Part shown: one piece after another, positions 23,383-35,835 of the stretch
Layout: each line of letters opens with the position of its first letter
Numbering within the stretch: the stretch's first letter is position 1
Assembly (NCBI GenBank): GCA_033439765.1
Contig: JAULSN010000006.1
Coordinates: 744,001-808,000, forward strand
Origin: Lasiosphaeria ovina
Taxonomy: Eukaryota; Ascomycota; Sordariomycetes; Sordariales; Lasiosphaeriaceae
DNA length: 64,000 nucleotides
Reading direction: 5' to 3'
The notes under the pieces: generated by a model
What the model was told of the DNA's origin: nothing
The model's database searches: none
Seen by the model: the letters and a program-made list of their open reading frames with translations, nothing else
Made by a program: the position numbers and the translations under genes

Positions 23383-24357
23383 ATCCCGGAAATTTGAAGG
23401 TCGAACCCGCCAGCATCTAGTGGGTCTGGACATGGCACCCTTTTACGAACAAGGCAACAAAGAGTTGGACATTGGCCCAGTGGAGGGGGTGGAAGAATTG
23501 ATGTCCCTGTACCATATACAAAAACCCTACCTCATACATATGACGGGCCCCATCAGCAGATATCCTGTACAGATAGTGTAGCGAACGGGTGTTGGGAATC
23601 AGGAAGAAGTGATCTAGAAGAACAAGAAGCGAGAGCGTGTGCGGAGGATAGGCGCAGGTGCAGTTGCAGGTGCAGGCAAGCAAGGCAGGGCAGTCGAGGG
23701 TATCCCATCCCATACAGTGCCTTACCTACTTAAGATACCTGGCCTCAATTGGGACCTGCTTCTTCTACGTTATTCCATCCTTTGCTCCAGACCAGAGTCA
23801 CCAGACAGACAACTTGAAGCAGTCCAGGTGCTCGCAGCATGAACGAGACCGCCGAGACGAGACGGGACCTTGCTCTGACCGCTTCAGTCTCTAATAAGCT
23901 GCCGAATCACGGGCGTCGGCTCGCTAAATATGTAGGCAAATCGGCGGCCCAGAGCGGGGCACAATGGGCGTGGCCGCCCCTCCTTTGCCCCCCTTTCTTC
24001 CCCTTCCCCCACCATTAGGTGACCGCCCAACGGAGACCTTGCACTGGGCACAGCTACTCCTCGACTCCTCGAAACAAGTTGACACCTAAGAAAGCTTGTC
24101 GTGCCACAGCTACCGTACCGTGGCTGAATTCTCCGTGCAGTCAACGTCCAACCGGTTGTTGGTTGCCTACGCTGTTGATTTCGCCATCCTTCTTTTTATT
24201 GTTGGCCTGCGCCCAGAAGCCGTACTGTACAAGCAAGCCGCTGACGCCGACGCCGCTTCCTTAAACTCAACCCACCATTACCCATTTGACGACCCCAACC
24301 GTTCGTTGCCTCCAAGCTCCTCTTCGCCGTTGCCAACCTTCCTCCTTAGCAGCAGCC
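23383..24357. other. Spacer between uL29m and GDI genes, no gene seen
   Basis: Contains the 3' flank of the ribosomal protein gene and the promoter of the GDI gene. A CCTTACCTACTT motif lies near 23721, and a C/T-rich leader (about 24290-24345) precedes the GDI start. No supportable gene. Confidence 0.5.
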
Positions 24358-26173
24358 ATGGACGAGATTGCCAAGGAATACGATGTCATTGTGCTGGGCA
24401 CAGGCCTGACTGAGTGCATTCTCTCGGGTGTCCTCAGCGTAAAGGGCAAGAAGGTCCTCCATATCGACCGCAATGACCACTATGGCGGGTACGTTGTCCC
24501 TAGACGCTGGGCACAGCCAGTTTGAGAGCTGACAGTATCGCCACAGAGAAGCGTCGTCAGTCAACCTCGAGACGGTACGTGGATAAACCCCCCCTGCTGC
24601 CCCTCCTCTTCCTATCCCCATTCACTTCACGGTTGAGAGCGAGCTCAAGCTCTGACACTCCTGGCTTCTAGCTCTTCAAGAAGTATGGCAACTACCCCAA
24701 GGGAACCGAGCCATGGAAGCAATACGGCCGCCTAAACGACTGGAACATCGATCTGGTGCCCAAGTTCCTCATGTCGTCTGGCGAGCTCACCAACATCCTC
24801 GTCTCGACCGATGTCACGCGGTACCTCGAGTTCAAGCAGGTCGCCGGTAGCTACGTCCAGCAGGGAACTGGGCCCCGCGCTACCGTGGCCAAGGTCCCCT
24901 CGGATGCCAGCGAGGCCCTACGCTCGCCGCTGATGGGCATCTTTGAGAAGCGCCGCATGAAGGGCTTCATCGAGTGGGTCGGCCAGTTCGACATCAAGGA
25001 CCCGTCGACGCACAAGGGTTGGTGCTCTTGGCTATTTCACCGCTGCCAGTGAGGGGGCTACTGTCAAGCTAACCATGATATCTCTATCATCCAGGTCTCA
25101 ACCTCAACACCTGCACCATGAAGGAAGTGTACGACAAGTTTGGGCTCGAGGCATCAACCAAAGACTTCGTGGGACATGCCATGGCGCTATACACCAACGA
25201 TGCCTACCTCGAGACTAGGGGAGCCGCGCCCGAGGCTATCGAGCGTATCCGCCTATACGGCAACAGCGTGGCGCGCTACGGAAAGTCGCCGTACATCTAC
25301 CCACTGTACGGTCTGGGCGAACTGCCACAGGGCTTCGCCCGCCTCAGCGCTATTTACGGCGGCACGTACATGCTCAACACCAACATCGACGAGATTCAGT
25401 ATGACGATGCCGGCAAGGCCGTCGGTATCAATGCCACCATGACTGGCATTGAGCCCGAAATGAAGTTTGAGACGCGTGCAAAGATGATCCTCGGCGACCC
25501 CAGCTACTTCCCCTCCAAAGTCAGAGTGGTTGGCCACGTGCTCCGCGCCATCTGCATCCTAAAGCACCCTCTGGCCAGCACCAACGACAGTGACTCGTCC
25601 CAGCTGATTATCCCCCAGTCGCAGGTTGGCCGGAAGAACGGTGCGTCTTACCCCTAATCCATTTTCTCCTCCCGCCAGTTGAAGCGAGGCTGTTGTCATG
25701 TGTGAAGTTACTTGTTTTGTGCTGACTGGTTTCTCGGTTACTCGTAGATATTTACATCGCCTGCGTCGGATCGGCACATAACGTATGCCCCAAGGGGTAT
25801 TGGATTGCCATCGTGTCGACTATCGCCGAGACGGCGGCTAATCACCACGTCGAATTGGCGCCCGGTCTCGAACGCCTCGGCAGGATCGAGGAACAGTTCA
25901 TGGTTTGTCGCACTCCAGTCTGCTCTAATTGCCTTGGTTTGTATCGAGTTAACTGACTTGACGTGAAACACTAAATAGGGCCCGCCTATCCCTCTTTATG
26001 AACCTCTCGAGGACGGCAAGAAGGACAACATCTTTATCTCTAAGAGCTACGACGCGAGCAGTCACTTCGAGTCGACTACAGCTGATGTCAGAGATATCTA
26101 CCGCCGCTGCACCGGCGAGGAGCTGGTAGTTGAAGGTCTGAGAGAGGGCCTCCAGGTTGCTGAGGAAAATTAG
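24358..26173 (+). CDS. GDI1: Rab GDP-dissociation inhibitor
   Basis: Six exons (24358-24488, 24547-24574, 24672-25017, 25095-25640, 25748-25902, 25979-26173) give 466 residues, the normal GDI length. All five introns follow GT...AG and keep frame; exon 2 is only 28 nt. GDI extracts GDP-bound, prenylated Rab/Ypt GTPases from membranes and returns them to donor compartments. The N-terminus has the dinucleotide-fold motif ([12 protein letters not shown], about 8-19) and [10 protein letters not shown]. The Rab-binding platform blocks [20 protein letters not shown] and the [19 protein letters not shown] segment follow, and the mobile-effector-loop region [11 protein letters not shown] is intact. 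The C-terminus ([13 protein letters not shown], then DIYRR) is complete. Nothing suggests damage. Confidence 0.96.
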
Positions 26174-26914
26174 AAGAAATATCGAATATGGAATGAAGGC
26201 CAGGCTTGCTGGCCGGCTAGTTTGAGGGGGGGGGGGCAGGTGAGAACAGCTGGAGGGGCTGAGCGTCGGGTTTCTTGCAAGCTTCTCTTTTCTTTTCTTC
26301 ATATATCACCCTTCTCTTTGGTAAAATGGCAAGCAAGGTACGGTACGGTACGTAGTTGCGGTAGTAGATACTCCTCGTTGGTGGAAGAATGTAATCGGCC
26401 GTTGGTAATAGCGGTTGGCTGCGCACGATTAAACACATGCCGGCCGACACGAGTTGAACCAGAAGCCTATCGTGTCGTTCCTTGTCTTTCCTCTCCAATA
26501 TTCACCGAATTCTAATAGGATACTAATCGCTACCATGAGGGTTTATGCCGGGTATAGATGCGGGCAAAGGAGGCACCGAACGGTGGATAAGAATCACAGA
26601 CAGGCACCGCAGTCATAAGAAATGATTCCTAGTCCAGAAATACGCAATTTTCGGTCTTGGTAACTGTTCTTTTCCTAGTATGTTTTCCACTACCCGTCAC
26701 ATAAACCAAACACAAAAAATCCCACGTGCGCCGGAAACAAAGATGTCATGCAAATATCTTTTCTTGCCTTCTGCTTCTTCCCCTCCACAGCCCGCCATCC
26801 TTGGCGAATAGAAATAAGAAAGGATGTAGGTATGAGAAACGGGGGACAGCCGTAGATCACCACAAGGCCGAAGCATACACAGCCATAACGCAAACCAGAA
26901 CCAGCAACGCCAGG
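26174..26914. other. Spacer between convergent GDI and NOG1 genes
   Basis: Two 3' flanks meet here. A nine-base G run lies at 26227-26235, and a small GGTAC-rich patch (GGTACGGTACGGTACG) at about 26337-26352. No gene is seen. Confidence 0.5.
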
Positions 26915-29883
26915 TTAACGGCTGTTTGTCTTGCCCATGGTACGCTTTCCGGAGAACTAGAAGAGTAAGGATTAGTTGGATGGCTGCATCAAAGAAGGGC
27001 GGGAGACATACCAGATGCTTGGGCATGGTCGCAGGAATGTGCCTGTCGGCCTCTCCCTGGCGGGCCATCCTGTTCATCTTTCTCTGGCCGAGTTTGGCCA
27101 CTCTCTCGGCTGTGGTCCGTGCCGTTCCGTCCGTCACACCGTCGTTCAACCTGTCCACGGCGGGCTGGCTGCGCGCACGGCTGGCCCCGCGGCTCATAGA
27201 GCGGAGGCGCTCGCGGGGCGTCTTGTTGGAATCGACATCCATGGCATCCGGATCCTCGGTGCCAGTACGGCTGCGAGCAGAAGACCGGCCGCGAGACTGT
27301 GTTTGTGTCCGACCGCGTAGGCCAATCTCCTCTGTGTCCACACCGAGCTGGTCAAGGTGGTCCTCCAACTGGGAGAACGACTTCTTGAGCGCCTTTCTCG
27401 GGATTATGGCGCGGTTCTTGAGAGACTTGCGCATCTTGGCTTCGTTGCGGATCAGGCGATGCTTCTCACGGATGTACTCGGCCTTCTCGAGCACCTCAAC
27501 TTCAGACTCGTCTTCAAGATCCTTGTCGGAGTCATAAAAGCCCTCCTTCTCCAGTCTCTCCTCCTCCTCCTCGAGAGCGGCAAGTTTGGCCTCAATATCA
27601 GGGTCAATGAAGTCATAGACGTTCTTGCCGTCGAACACCTATTCGGAACATGAATTTTAGCATCAATCCAGCGCAAAACAAGAGGGAGGGAGGGCTTCTG
27701 TTTGCCAGGAATACTACTCACCTCCGGTATCCTGTCATACTTCCACGACGGATCATCGAGGAGATAGTCTTTCCTCATGTCCACGTTGAAGACGCCAGCG
27801 CCTCCATTCGCCTCTTCGACATCCCGTGCCAGAACTCTCCTCTCCGGGTCGGTTTTGCTGTACTTCTTGAGATTCTTGACAGCTTCCGGAATGAAGGTCT
27901 CCCGGGTGATGCCGTCAAGCGGCTGGGCGACGTGAATGCGCGCCATGACTTCAGTGAGGCGGGATCCCATAGCGCCATTGCTTCCGGTACCTGCTTTCAA
28001 CTTCTGAGAGACACGCTCCACAAGGAGCCGCTCGCAAACGTGGTTCTTGACGTCTTGAACACCATCTTGGGTAGCGCAAGACGCACGCAACAGCTCCACC
28101 TCACCCGACTTTGTCAAGTCCTCCAACTCGGCCTGCAACTCTGGCTCAAGGTCCTCGAATTTCTTAATGTCCATCTTGTTCAAGACAATAAACACCATCT
28201 TGTTGGAAAAGAGCGGCTTGATCGACTTGAAGAGATTGCACTGGGCTTTGAGGGAATAGCCACATTGCTCACTGAAACTTGTTAGACAAGAACGCCCCAT
28301 CGAATAATCGAGGTACATACCTGATATCAATGAAGAAGCAAATGGCGGCTCTGAGATGGGCCAATGCCGTGACACTCTGCATCTCGATCGTATTCATCTC
28401 CTCCAATGGGTGATCTAGGATCCCCGGAGTGTCGATAACCTGATACCGAAGATCTATCCGTTTCGAGCTTGTCAGCATTTCTACTAATGCGAAAAGGTGC
28501 ATAAAGCTTCAAGTGAGTAACACACATTTGTAGTCCAAATGGCCGACGAACAAGCTCTTCGTTGTCTGTTTTAAGTTAGCATCGCGGTAACATAGCCAGA
28601 GAGAGTCGCACTTACGAAGGCATACGGCTCGACGGGAGTGTCCGCGCGGGTCACTGATCGCACGAAAGAGCTCTTTCCAACATTCGGGAACCCAGCAACC
28701 AAAAGGGTGCGCGTGGTGGGGTTGATGTCCGGTAACCTGGCAAGATGCTGGCGGACTTGGTCGAGGTAGGCGAGAGGGTCTTTCAGCCTCTTGATGAGTG
28801 TTGCCATGCCTAGAATTCAGGTTAGCTCAACTCCAACAGGTTACGGGGAGCATCAAGACGAGAACGTACGACCCAGCGCGGCTCTCTTGAGCTGTTTGCA
28901 TTGGAACAAACTTTGCGAATACTACACCAGTGGGTTAGCAACACATCCCACAGTCGCGCAACGTCTGCTGAAAGACCGCAGGCGCTCTTACCTTCAACAA
29001 GCGGACGTAATCGCGAGAAATTGTTTCAATCAGATGTCTCGCTGTTGAAACTTGGCCGAGGGCCACCTTGAAATGATCGGCATCTGCGTACAGTTAGCAA
29101 CCGCTGCATATTCTCATGATAAACAGCCCCTCGCCCCTGAGGGCCCTCAAAGGAGAAATGTCAGAAGAAGCTCAAGTCCAGGTTCATACCGTAGAGGATG
29201 TTCATCAAGTCGCGATGGAACGGGTGCTGGTCGGACAGAATCGGGAAGCTCGTCACGATGGCGGAGAACTTCTCGCTGCATGTTTCCTGCGTGAACCTTT
29301 AAATCGTGATCAGCACTTCTGCGGCTGACAGAAATCTCCACCGCATCCATAGCCGTCCTAGTATTCCGTCTCTGGGAGGAGGCGCCACAGGGGTCGGAAT
29401 GACAGGAGCCGGGTACTGACTTGACTTTTCGGGTGTAGAAAGCGCGGATTCTGCTAACTGTTGCGAGCGGAGAGTCAGTCACAGGCCAAAACTCATAGTA
29501 GAATATCGCTCTCTTCTCTTTCGGGCAACTTACTCTTGAATCCAGCGCGAACTAGATTTTGGTGATCCAAGTCAGCCAAAAAAAAAACAGTCCTCTTCCC
29601 ACACAACACACTGGGCTGAATTCCCAACTACGTACTCTGAGTGGGCAATCTCCGCTGCGTGCGCCTGGAATACTGTTAGCAATTGGTTTCCCAAAACATC
29701 CGGTCTGAAATCCGTTTCTTCTGCTGCTAGGACAGGGGGGAATGTAACTTACGAGAGGACGATGTCGATGAACTCCTGCGACCTGTAGGCTCGACGTTAG
29801 CAACCGCGAGACGAGCATTCCCGGGCAGGCAGAGCGCATTGGAAGCCTTACGTCGGAACGGGCGCAATGTCTTTCCACGTCAT
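26915..29883 (-). CDS. NOG1: Nucleolar GTP-binding protein 1 (60S ribosome biogenesis GTPase)
   Basis: Fourteen exons on the minus strand: 29852-29883, 29753-29782, 29636-29664, 29534-29551, 29421-29457, 29190-29296, 28992-29083, 28870-28921, 28616-28809, 28526-28565, 28321-28453, 27722-28271, 27012-27638 and 26915-26956. All joins use GT...AG and keep frame; the product is 660 residues, typical for Nog1. Nog1 is a nucleolar GTPase that binds pre-60S particles. Visible are the N-terminal helical region ([15 protein letters not shown]), the P-loop GFPNVGKSS (about 172-180), [12 protein letters not shown] (G3), NKMD (G4) and the basic C-terminal tail ending [13 protein letters not shown]. Exons 1-5 are only 18-37 nt each. 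The gene is head-to-head with the URA5 gene and shares its promoter region. Confidence 0.96.
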
Positions 29884-30318
29884 GGTGGGCAAAATCCGCT
29901 TCGCGGAACGTCGTCAGGTATGGGGGTTTTGCTGGAGTGCGTCGGACGGTGAGAACGACTGCAGACTGCGGGGCGGTGGAAGACCATCAAAAGCTCGCCT
30001 CGAAATATTTTTTTTGCCCACCGACGGTTTCCAGCACTTGGCTGATAAGATAAACGATAGCGGCTGCGGTGGGGTGGGTCCAGGAAAGTTGATAGCACAG
30101 TGCGACCCCGCCATTGGAATTAATTGGAGAATTTGGCATCTTTATTTATTTTTGGCGAGAGGGGTAGTATCCGCTGTCGGGTCGCTGCATTTTTACCTTC
30201 GCCAGGAAGGAGCTGTGGGTGAATTTGGTTTCATACTATCAGACGGCAACAAGGATAAAAAAGCAGAAATCTCAGTCTAAGAAGAAAAATAAATCAGCGC
30301 AGAATCAATCAGCATACA
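29884..30318. promoter_or_regulatory. Shared divergent promoter of NOG1 and URA5 with GATA cluster
   Basis: The 435 bp between the NOG1 start (29883, minus) and the URA5 start (30319, plus) must hold both promoters. At 30043-30060 three GATA cores lie within 18 bp: TGATAA, AGATAA and CGATAG, which match the HGATAR-type site of fungal GATA factors (AreA/NIT2 family). A T-run (about 30008-30015) and A-rich sequence just before URA5 are compatible with core promoter elements. Regulation by a GATA factor is an inference. Confidence 0.5.
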
Positions 30319-31011
30319 ATGGCAACCCAAACACTGGCACCTTACAAGGCCGACTTCTTGAACGCCGCAATCCATGGCGGGGTCCTCAAATTCGGAAGCT
30401 TCGAGCTCAAGTCCAAGCGCATCTCGCCTTACTTCTTCAACGCTGGAAATTTCTACGTGGCCGACCTCTTAGAGGCCATTGCCGTTGCCTTCGCCAAGAC
30501 CATTGACGAGGCCCAGCTGGACTTTGATATCGTCTTCGGGCCCGCGTACAAGGGCATCCCGCTCGCCGCCACCACGACGCTTGAGCTCAAGCGGGTGAGC
30601 GCCGAAAAGTACGGCCAAAAGAGCTACTCTTTTGACCGCAAGGAGGCCAAGGACCACGGCGAGGGCGGCAACATTGTGGGCGCCCCGCTCGAGGGAAAAC
30701 GGGTTCTCATTGTCGACGACGTCGTCACGGCCGGCACTGCCAAGCGCGAGGCCATTGAGAAGATCCGGCGTGAGGGCGGCGTGGTTGCGGGCATCGTAGT
30801 GGCTCTTGACCGCATGGAGAAGCTTACATCGCCAGATGGAGATGAGACCAAGCCTATGCCCAGTGCCATCGGCGAGCTCAGAAAGGAATATGGCATCCCC
30901 ATCATTGCCATCCTGACTCTGGACGACATTATTGAGGGCTTGAAGGTGCTTGGTTCGGAAGACGACATCAAAAAGACAGAGGAGTACCGCGCCAAGTATA
31001 AGGCGACTGAT

Positions 31012-31014
<3 letters not shown>
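30319..31014 (+). CDS. URA5: Orotate phosphoribosyltransferase
   Basis: Single exon, 231 residues, normal length for fungal OPRTase (EC 2.4.2.10). The enzyme joins orotate to PRPP to give orotidine 5'-monophosphate, the fifth step of pyrimidine synthesis, in the cytosol. The type-I phosphoribosyltransferase PRPP loop [13 protein letters not shown] is at about residues 128-140. The N-terminal SGRISPYF-type region ([13 protein letters not shown]), the [14 protein letters not shown] block and the flexible-loop [10 protein letters not shown] are present. The ATG context and the [14 protein letters not shown] start match the family. The stop codon is immediately followed by a long AG microsatellite, so the 3' UTR begins with repeat. 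URA5 is a widely used auxotrophic locus, and nothing here suggests inactivation. Confidence 0.97.
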
Positions 31015-31097
<83 letters not shown>

Positions 31098-31103
31098 AAG
31101 AGA
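31013..31103. repeat. AG dinucleotide microsatellite abutting the URA5 stop
   Basis: About 80-90 bp of AG units with two GGG interruptions (near 31062 and 31092). It begins inside the URA5 stop codon (TAG, 31012-31014) and so occupies the start of the 3' UTR. Confidence 0.95.
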
Positions 31104-31388
31104 TGAGCAAGGGGGTAACGGATCGACATTTGTATTCCGCAAGGCCATCAGGTTCATGGGAGCTTTTACTGCCCCTGCTGCCAAAGATCTAGAAATACTT
31201 GGTGATTCTTCTTGTTTGTCTGATCTGAACCCGACATAGAGTCTCCTGGTATGTTCGGAGTCTCTTCCCCCAACCCAATAGTAGCAGGGAACTCTGGACA
31301 GGACACTTTCGGAGTATCGATGTCCCATTTGAGCTGTTCCGGATGGCTAAGGGGCCCAGGTTGCCGTGGCTGGCATCGTACTAGAGTA
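31104..31388. other. Spacer between convergent URA5 and acetyltransferase genes
   Basis: Short 3'-to-3' spacer with no gene seen. Confidence 0.5.
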
Positions 31389-32601
31389 TCAGACCCGCGC
31401 GGGCGGTTTTAGTGGTCCAGGTAGGGTAAAGACCTATGAATCTTCGTTAAGTTTCGGAACAAGGTGTGAGAGGAAATGGGAGTGAAGTTGCTCACCATAT
31501 CATACCAACCACCGCCACCAAACGATGCCTTGCTCTCACCAATATTCTTGAACCCAAACCGCTCATAGTACGAGATCAAGTACTGTATATTTGTCAGCAA
31601 GCTGTCGGCCTCGAGGATAGAAACCCGAGCCTACATTTTGGCAGATCAGAGCCACGCGATCAGTCCTGTCTAAGCTGTTCATCCGCTGGATAAACCCCTT
31701 CACAATCATCTTGCCAATTCCGCAGCCGTGAAGTTTGGGGGACACGGCCAGCGAGTGCAAACCGATGGTCTGCCCACACTCTTGGTGACCGACGTCAGCC
31801 GATCTACCGCCCCTGGTGCGCCAGTCTTTGGGGACGGCCATGTCATCGTCGCTCACGACTTCGCCACATCCTCTGGTAGCTATGATATGTGCAAGCAGCA
31901 CACTCACGGCTCCGTCGGCACGGTCAGTCTCAACCGGTTTGGCGGTGGCTAAGGTCTCGATCCGCCATCCCTTGGCCTGGTCGGGCACAACAGTGCAGAA
32001 GACACCGAGGCTAAGCTCAGGGCAGGTTGTGAGTCGATACTCAAACTACAGCCGGGTCAGTATACATCATTCAATGGCAAATGATATTCCAAGTCAACTT
32101 TCGGAGGCCTTGTAGGTGACTTTTAGGGCTCGGGCTTTCTAACAATCCTCCAGGGGCCTCTGTAATAAGCCCGAAAGCCTAGAAACAGACCCTAAACATC
32201 CGGCCCTAGATTGCTGCCTCAGGTCGTTGGGGAGATCTTGGAGGAAGTCCCCGACGAAACCTCCGAAAACAGCACCAGGATACCATCTACTGCGTAATGA
32301 TGCCCAGGCGAGTGCCACATACCTTTTCCCGAGATGCCCTGTGCGCCGGGTTAGGGAAAGCCGCATTCTCCAGTGCCACGCAAGAGTCGAGGTCCGAGAT
32401 AGTCAGCGGTCTAATATTTGGCGAAAAGGCAAAAGGGAAGGCCTTCTGGAGACGAGACTCTGGGCTGTCCTTGGCCGCCCGTCTCTTCTGACTGAGCGTC
32501 TTCTGCAGCGAAGCAAAATCGCTGTCAATTTCGTCGTTGTCGTCGACTGCCTGCTCGAATTCTTGCGAGTCTTTGGACGCACTTCCGTGGACGTCTTCCA
32601 T
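31389..32601 (-). CDS. GNAT-family N-acetyltransferase, AANAT/polyamine type
   Basis: Four exons on the minus strand (32323-32601, 31635-32045, 31496-31582, 31389-31433) encode 273 residues. The first intron is 277 bp, longer than others here. The protein has an acidic low-complexity N-terminus, then a GNAT fold: IRPLTISDLDSCVALENAAFP (about 65-85), the acetyl-CoA-binding motif A with LHSLAVSPKLHGCGIGK, and the C-terminal YYERFGFKNIGESKASFG and GGGWYDM blocks characteristic of the arylalkylamine N-acetyltransferase branch. In yeast the related Paa1 acetylates polyamines. Substrates may be polyamines or arylalkylamines; the sequence alone does not decide. The start is the ATG at 32601 (MEDVHGSAS). 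The open frame extends upstream without a better ATG. Confidence 0.85.
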
Positions 32602-35600
32602 GATCGCAACGATGCCGCTATGCGCGGAGTAAATGCGCGGGAAAGTGGTAGGATGCCACTTCCAAGGAAGAAGGAGCAAGCAGGAGGCCTCGATTCCTGT
32701 TATAAAAATATTTTTTCTTATAGTTTTTGGCAGTGAGCTCAAATGAACGCATCCACTGGAAAACGCAGACTACTCGGTTCGGCAGGAGAACCAGGGATCG
32801 ACTCCGTGTCTTCACAATGGAAGTTGGGCTTCTGTGAGGTCGTCGGGGGGAAGTGACGAACGTGGATCAGCTGTGACGCAGGCGGGTCAGAGTTGGCAGG
32901 AGCAGGTCAGGTAGGTACGGTGTCTACCTACCACCTCAGGCTATGTTAATGGTTACGGCACCACAAGTTCCTCGTCGCGTGACCACAAAAAGCCGATTGA
33001 AGTTCGGATTCTGGTCGATGCCAACCTGGATGGAAATGGGATAGTAGGATGACCGGTCAGGAGGTGGGTTGGTGGTCCCTTGTGAGGGCCGGAGGTTGAG
33101 TGAAGATGCACTGTCTCCACTTGATGAGAGGACACAGGACAGCGCGGAGATGCGGCTTTGGAAAGACGAAAAGCACCTATTTAGGGCCTCAAGTAAGGTA
33201 ATGGATGTAATGACGGAAATGCGGAGCTCAATTGCTCTCCCAAACTCCAACAAGGCAGTTCTGGCAGTTGCAACTACCTTGACTACCTTACCTACCTTAC
33301 CCGGTATGTACTCAGCTGAACAACAGTCCCAAGAGCACCCCAAGTTCCCAAGTCGAAAAAAAAGTAAAGGCAAAACGCCCCAACAATGGAACCTACAGAA
33401 GAGATCAGCAGTGGTGGCAGCCAGCCAAGCTGTAATCCCTGCGGATCTTTTCTGGATTTGGCGGAACCCTGATGTGTCCAACGAGGTTGGATTTAACTTT
33501 GGGGCCCAATGGCAACCCCGCAGATATCCATATTCGCTGGTGTGGCAGGTCTGTCACTGCATTCTCCTACAGGCGATCCAGGGAAACAGTTTATTAGGCG
33601 GCGTTGAACCCCGAAATGGAATTACTGCTAGTACGGAGGACCTGCCTAGATAGTAGTAATCTTGCTGCTCCCATGGCGTGCATTTTTAGACATTAGAGAC
33701 GCTTACATGTAGAGTTCGCCCTGACGTCACGACGCTAAGCCGGTTAGTAGTGCAAGAATTACCGGGTCGAGAAACAGGCAACTAGGCGACTAAAAGCTGA
33801 CATTTTGGGTTTGGCTTGTCGTGCTACCATTGGACATGGAGGCTTGAGCAGGGCGCCGCCACGTGCGGGGCAAACTTGGCATGTGGAGGAAACCTGGGCA
33901 GGGTTGTGCTTTCGTTTTGGACTTCTTGTATGAAAAAAAAACTCCGAGAAAAGTTGTCCATACTTTCGGAAAACGAGCAATTTAGTAATGTAACGTCTTT
34001 CGGTCCTCAATCCTTGCCAGGCTTATTAAAGTACGGATATTTGTTCATCAACGAGCCCGCTGCTACATATGTTCCTTAATTATCGAAATCTGTAGGCAAC
34101 TTGAGTCCTCGAACCGCGAATCTGGATCCATACAGATAAGGTAAGGGTACTTGCCTGGTTAATAGGGACACCAGACTGAAAGAAGATCATGAAATTAAGC
34201 AGGCGCATAGGTACCGAAGGCAGGCTGTACCGTATTATACCACGTCGAAAGACAATTGTGGGGTTTTGTAGCCCTATAAAAGTGATAGGCATTGAAGCTC
34301 AACCCCCTATCCAGAATCTTGCGTCGCCATCAACGTTACAGGATTGGTCCAGCCACTCCTTAGCCGTCGGTTCGTATTTCGCCTTTTGACAGAAAAATAG
34401 GAGGTGTGCAGCACACTCGGTACGCTTGGCCTCACCGGTTGCAGCGACTGCTGCAAAGATATCTGCAGGATGTTTCCCGGCCTCCCGCGTCCCTGACCGA
34501 GGTGCGCAGTAATTCGCGGCAGTTAGGGAAGGTTGTTGGGGAATGTCCAAGGCGAATAATGGAACGAGAATCTCGACAAGCTGCGGTAGAGGGAGGATGC
34601 ACACAAATATTTACCCATGGTCAGGATGCGACACACATATATATTGGACGCCCCAAACCAGGATTGTATCTTGGTGAACGTCTCCGTGCCGTATGGCATC
34701 CTCAAAAGAGAGTTTTCCAATGCAGACTGAAGCCTAGTCCCTTAATATTGAAGCTTCCGGTCTGAAGCGGTTCGGCAGCCTCTTAACACTGTTGCCCACA
34801 TCCGATGGCATATCCTGGGCATCGGCACACGGTGAAGGAAGCAGGCTCAGCTCAAGCACGCCTCCGAGCCATGAGATCTTTTTATGGGGTTTCGTGCCGA
34901 ATGGTGATTTGCCGTCTCCAAACTTCTCGTGTTCGAAGCCAAACAAGCATCCAAAGTGCTACATTTCCTACGTATAAGGTACCTTAGGTTATTGCCTTGC
35001 CTTAGTACCTGCTCCATGCCTTCGTTGCTGCCTCTAGGTTGGCTTACACACGGGTTTGTCGGGCATATCGACCATGTTCTAGCGAGTTCCATTTGTCAGA
35101 AATCCGAGCCAATCTGCTGTGCCTTACGATGCCAACAGGTGCATGTAGTTGCTTTTTTTTGCATGTGCAGATATTCAAGCCAACCGATCCGTGTTCACCT
35201 TTTTGCGCCTTATTTGTCGTTTCCCAACAGCAGTGCAAACGTGCAAACAATCGAGACCAGCTACTACGAGGTACATAAACTGCGTGTAATTTAGCCCTGT
35301 TTGATAGAATACATTGGGTGGGGAAAGCAACGAAACGTGGGATATCGAAAGAGTGAGTGGGGTGAAAGAACGTCGTGGTGAAAACCACCCCACACTCTCC
35401 CCCAATTCGGTATTTTCCGCCCATTCTCCTGAGGCTAACTGTAGCCCAACCCTTTCCATACCCCTGCACCGTCCAAACAGGCTCCAAAGACTAACCTAAA
35501 TACTAGCGGGGGCAGCGGCTCGCTTCGGTTCCCGGAGGCTTCTATCTGCCCCGCGTGCCCCTCGTTGCCTTGGAGCCAGCACTGCTACTTTCAATTCCCT

Positions 35601-35835
35601 GAGCCGCCAGCTAACTCTTCTTCTTCTCCTTTCCAAAGGTGAAACCAAAGCCGTACAGCCGCCCGCCGCCTTCCCTCGCTGTGGGATTCCATCAGTTTGG
35701 GTTATCTTTTCCCTTCAGTCTAACGCCTGGACAACGCCGATTTCCTCATCTCCTTGTCCAAAGTCGTTTCCCTCTCGACACCCGGCATATCAACAAACAA
35801 AACAAACTTCAAAATGCAAGTCTAATCACCAACAC
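32602..35835. other. 3.2-kb gene-free stretch between acetyltransferase and DDI1 genes
   Basis: No frame shows a recognisable domain; the largest (33069-33653 plus) looks like chance. TACCT/AGGTA motifs are dense: 32917-32938, 33277-33302, 34139 and 34975-35010. From about 35490 the plus strand becomes C/T-rich, as in a fungal promoter/leader. A four-codon frame (ATG CAA GTC TAA, 35814-35825) precedes the DDI1 reading frame and is discussed with that gene. Confidence 0.5.

Noticed and set aside
30469..31110. Minus-strand frame opposite URA5
   Set aside because: Antisense shadow extended by Ser-Leu readings of the AG repeat.
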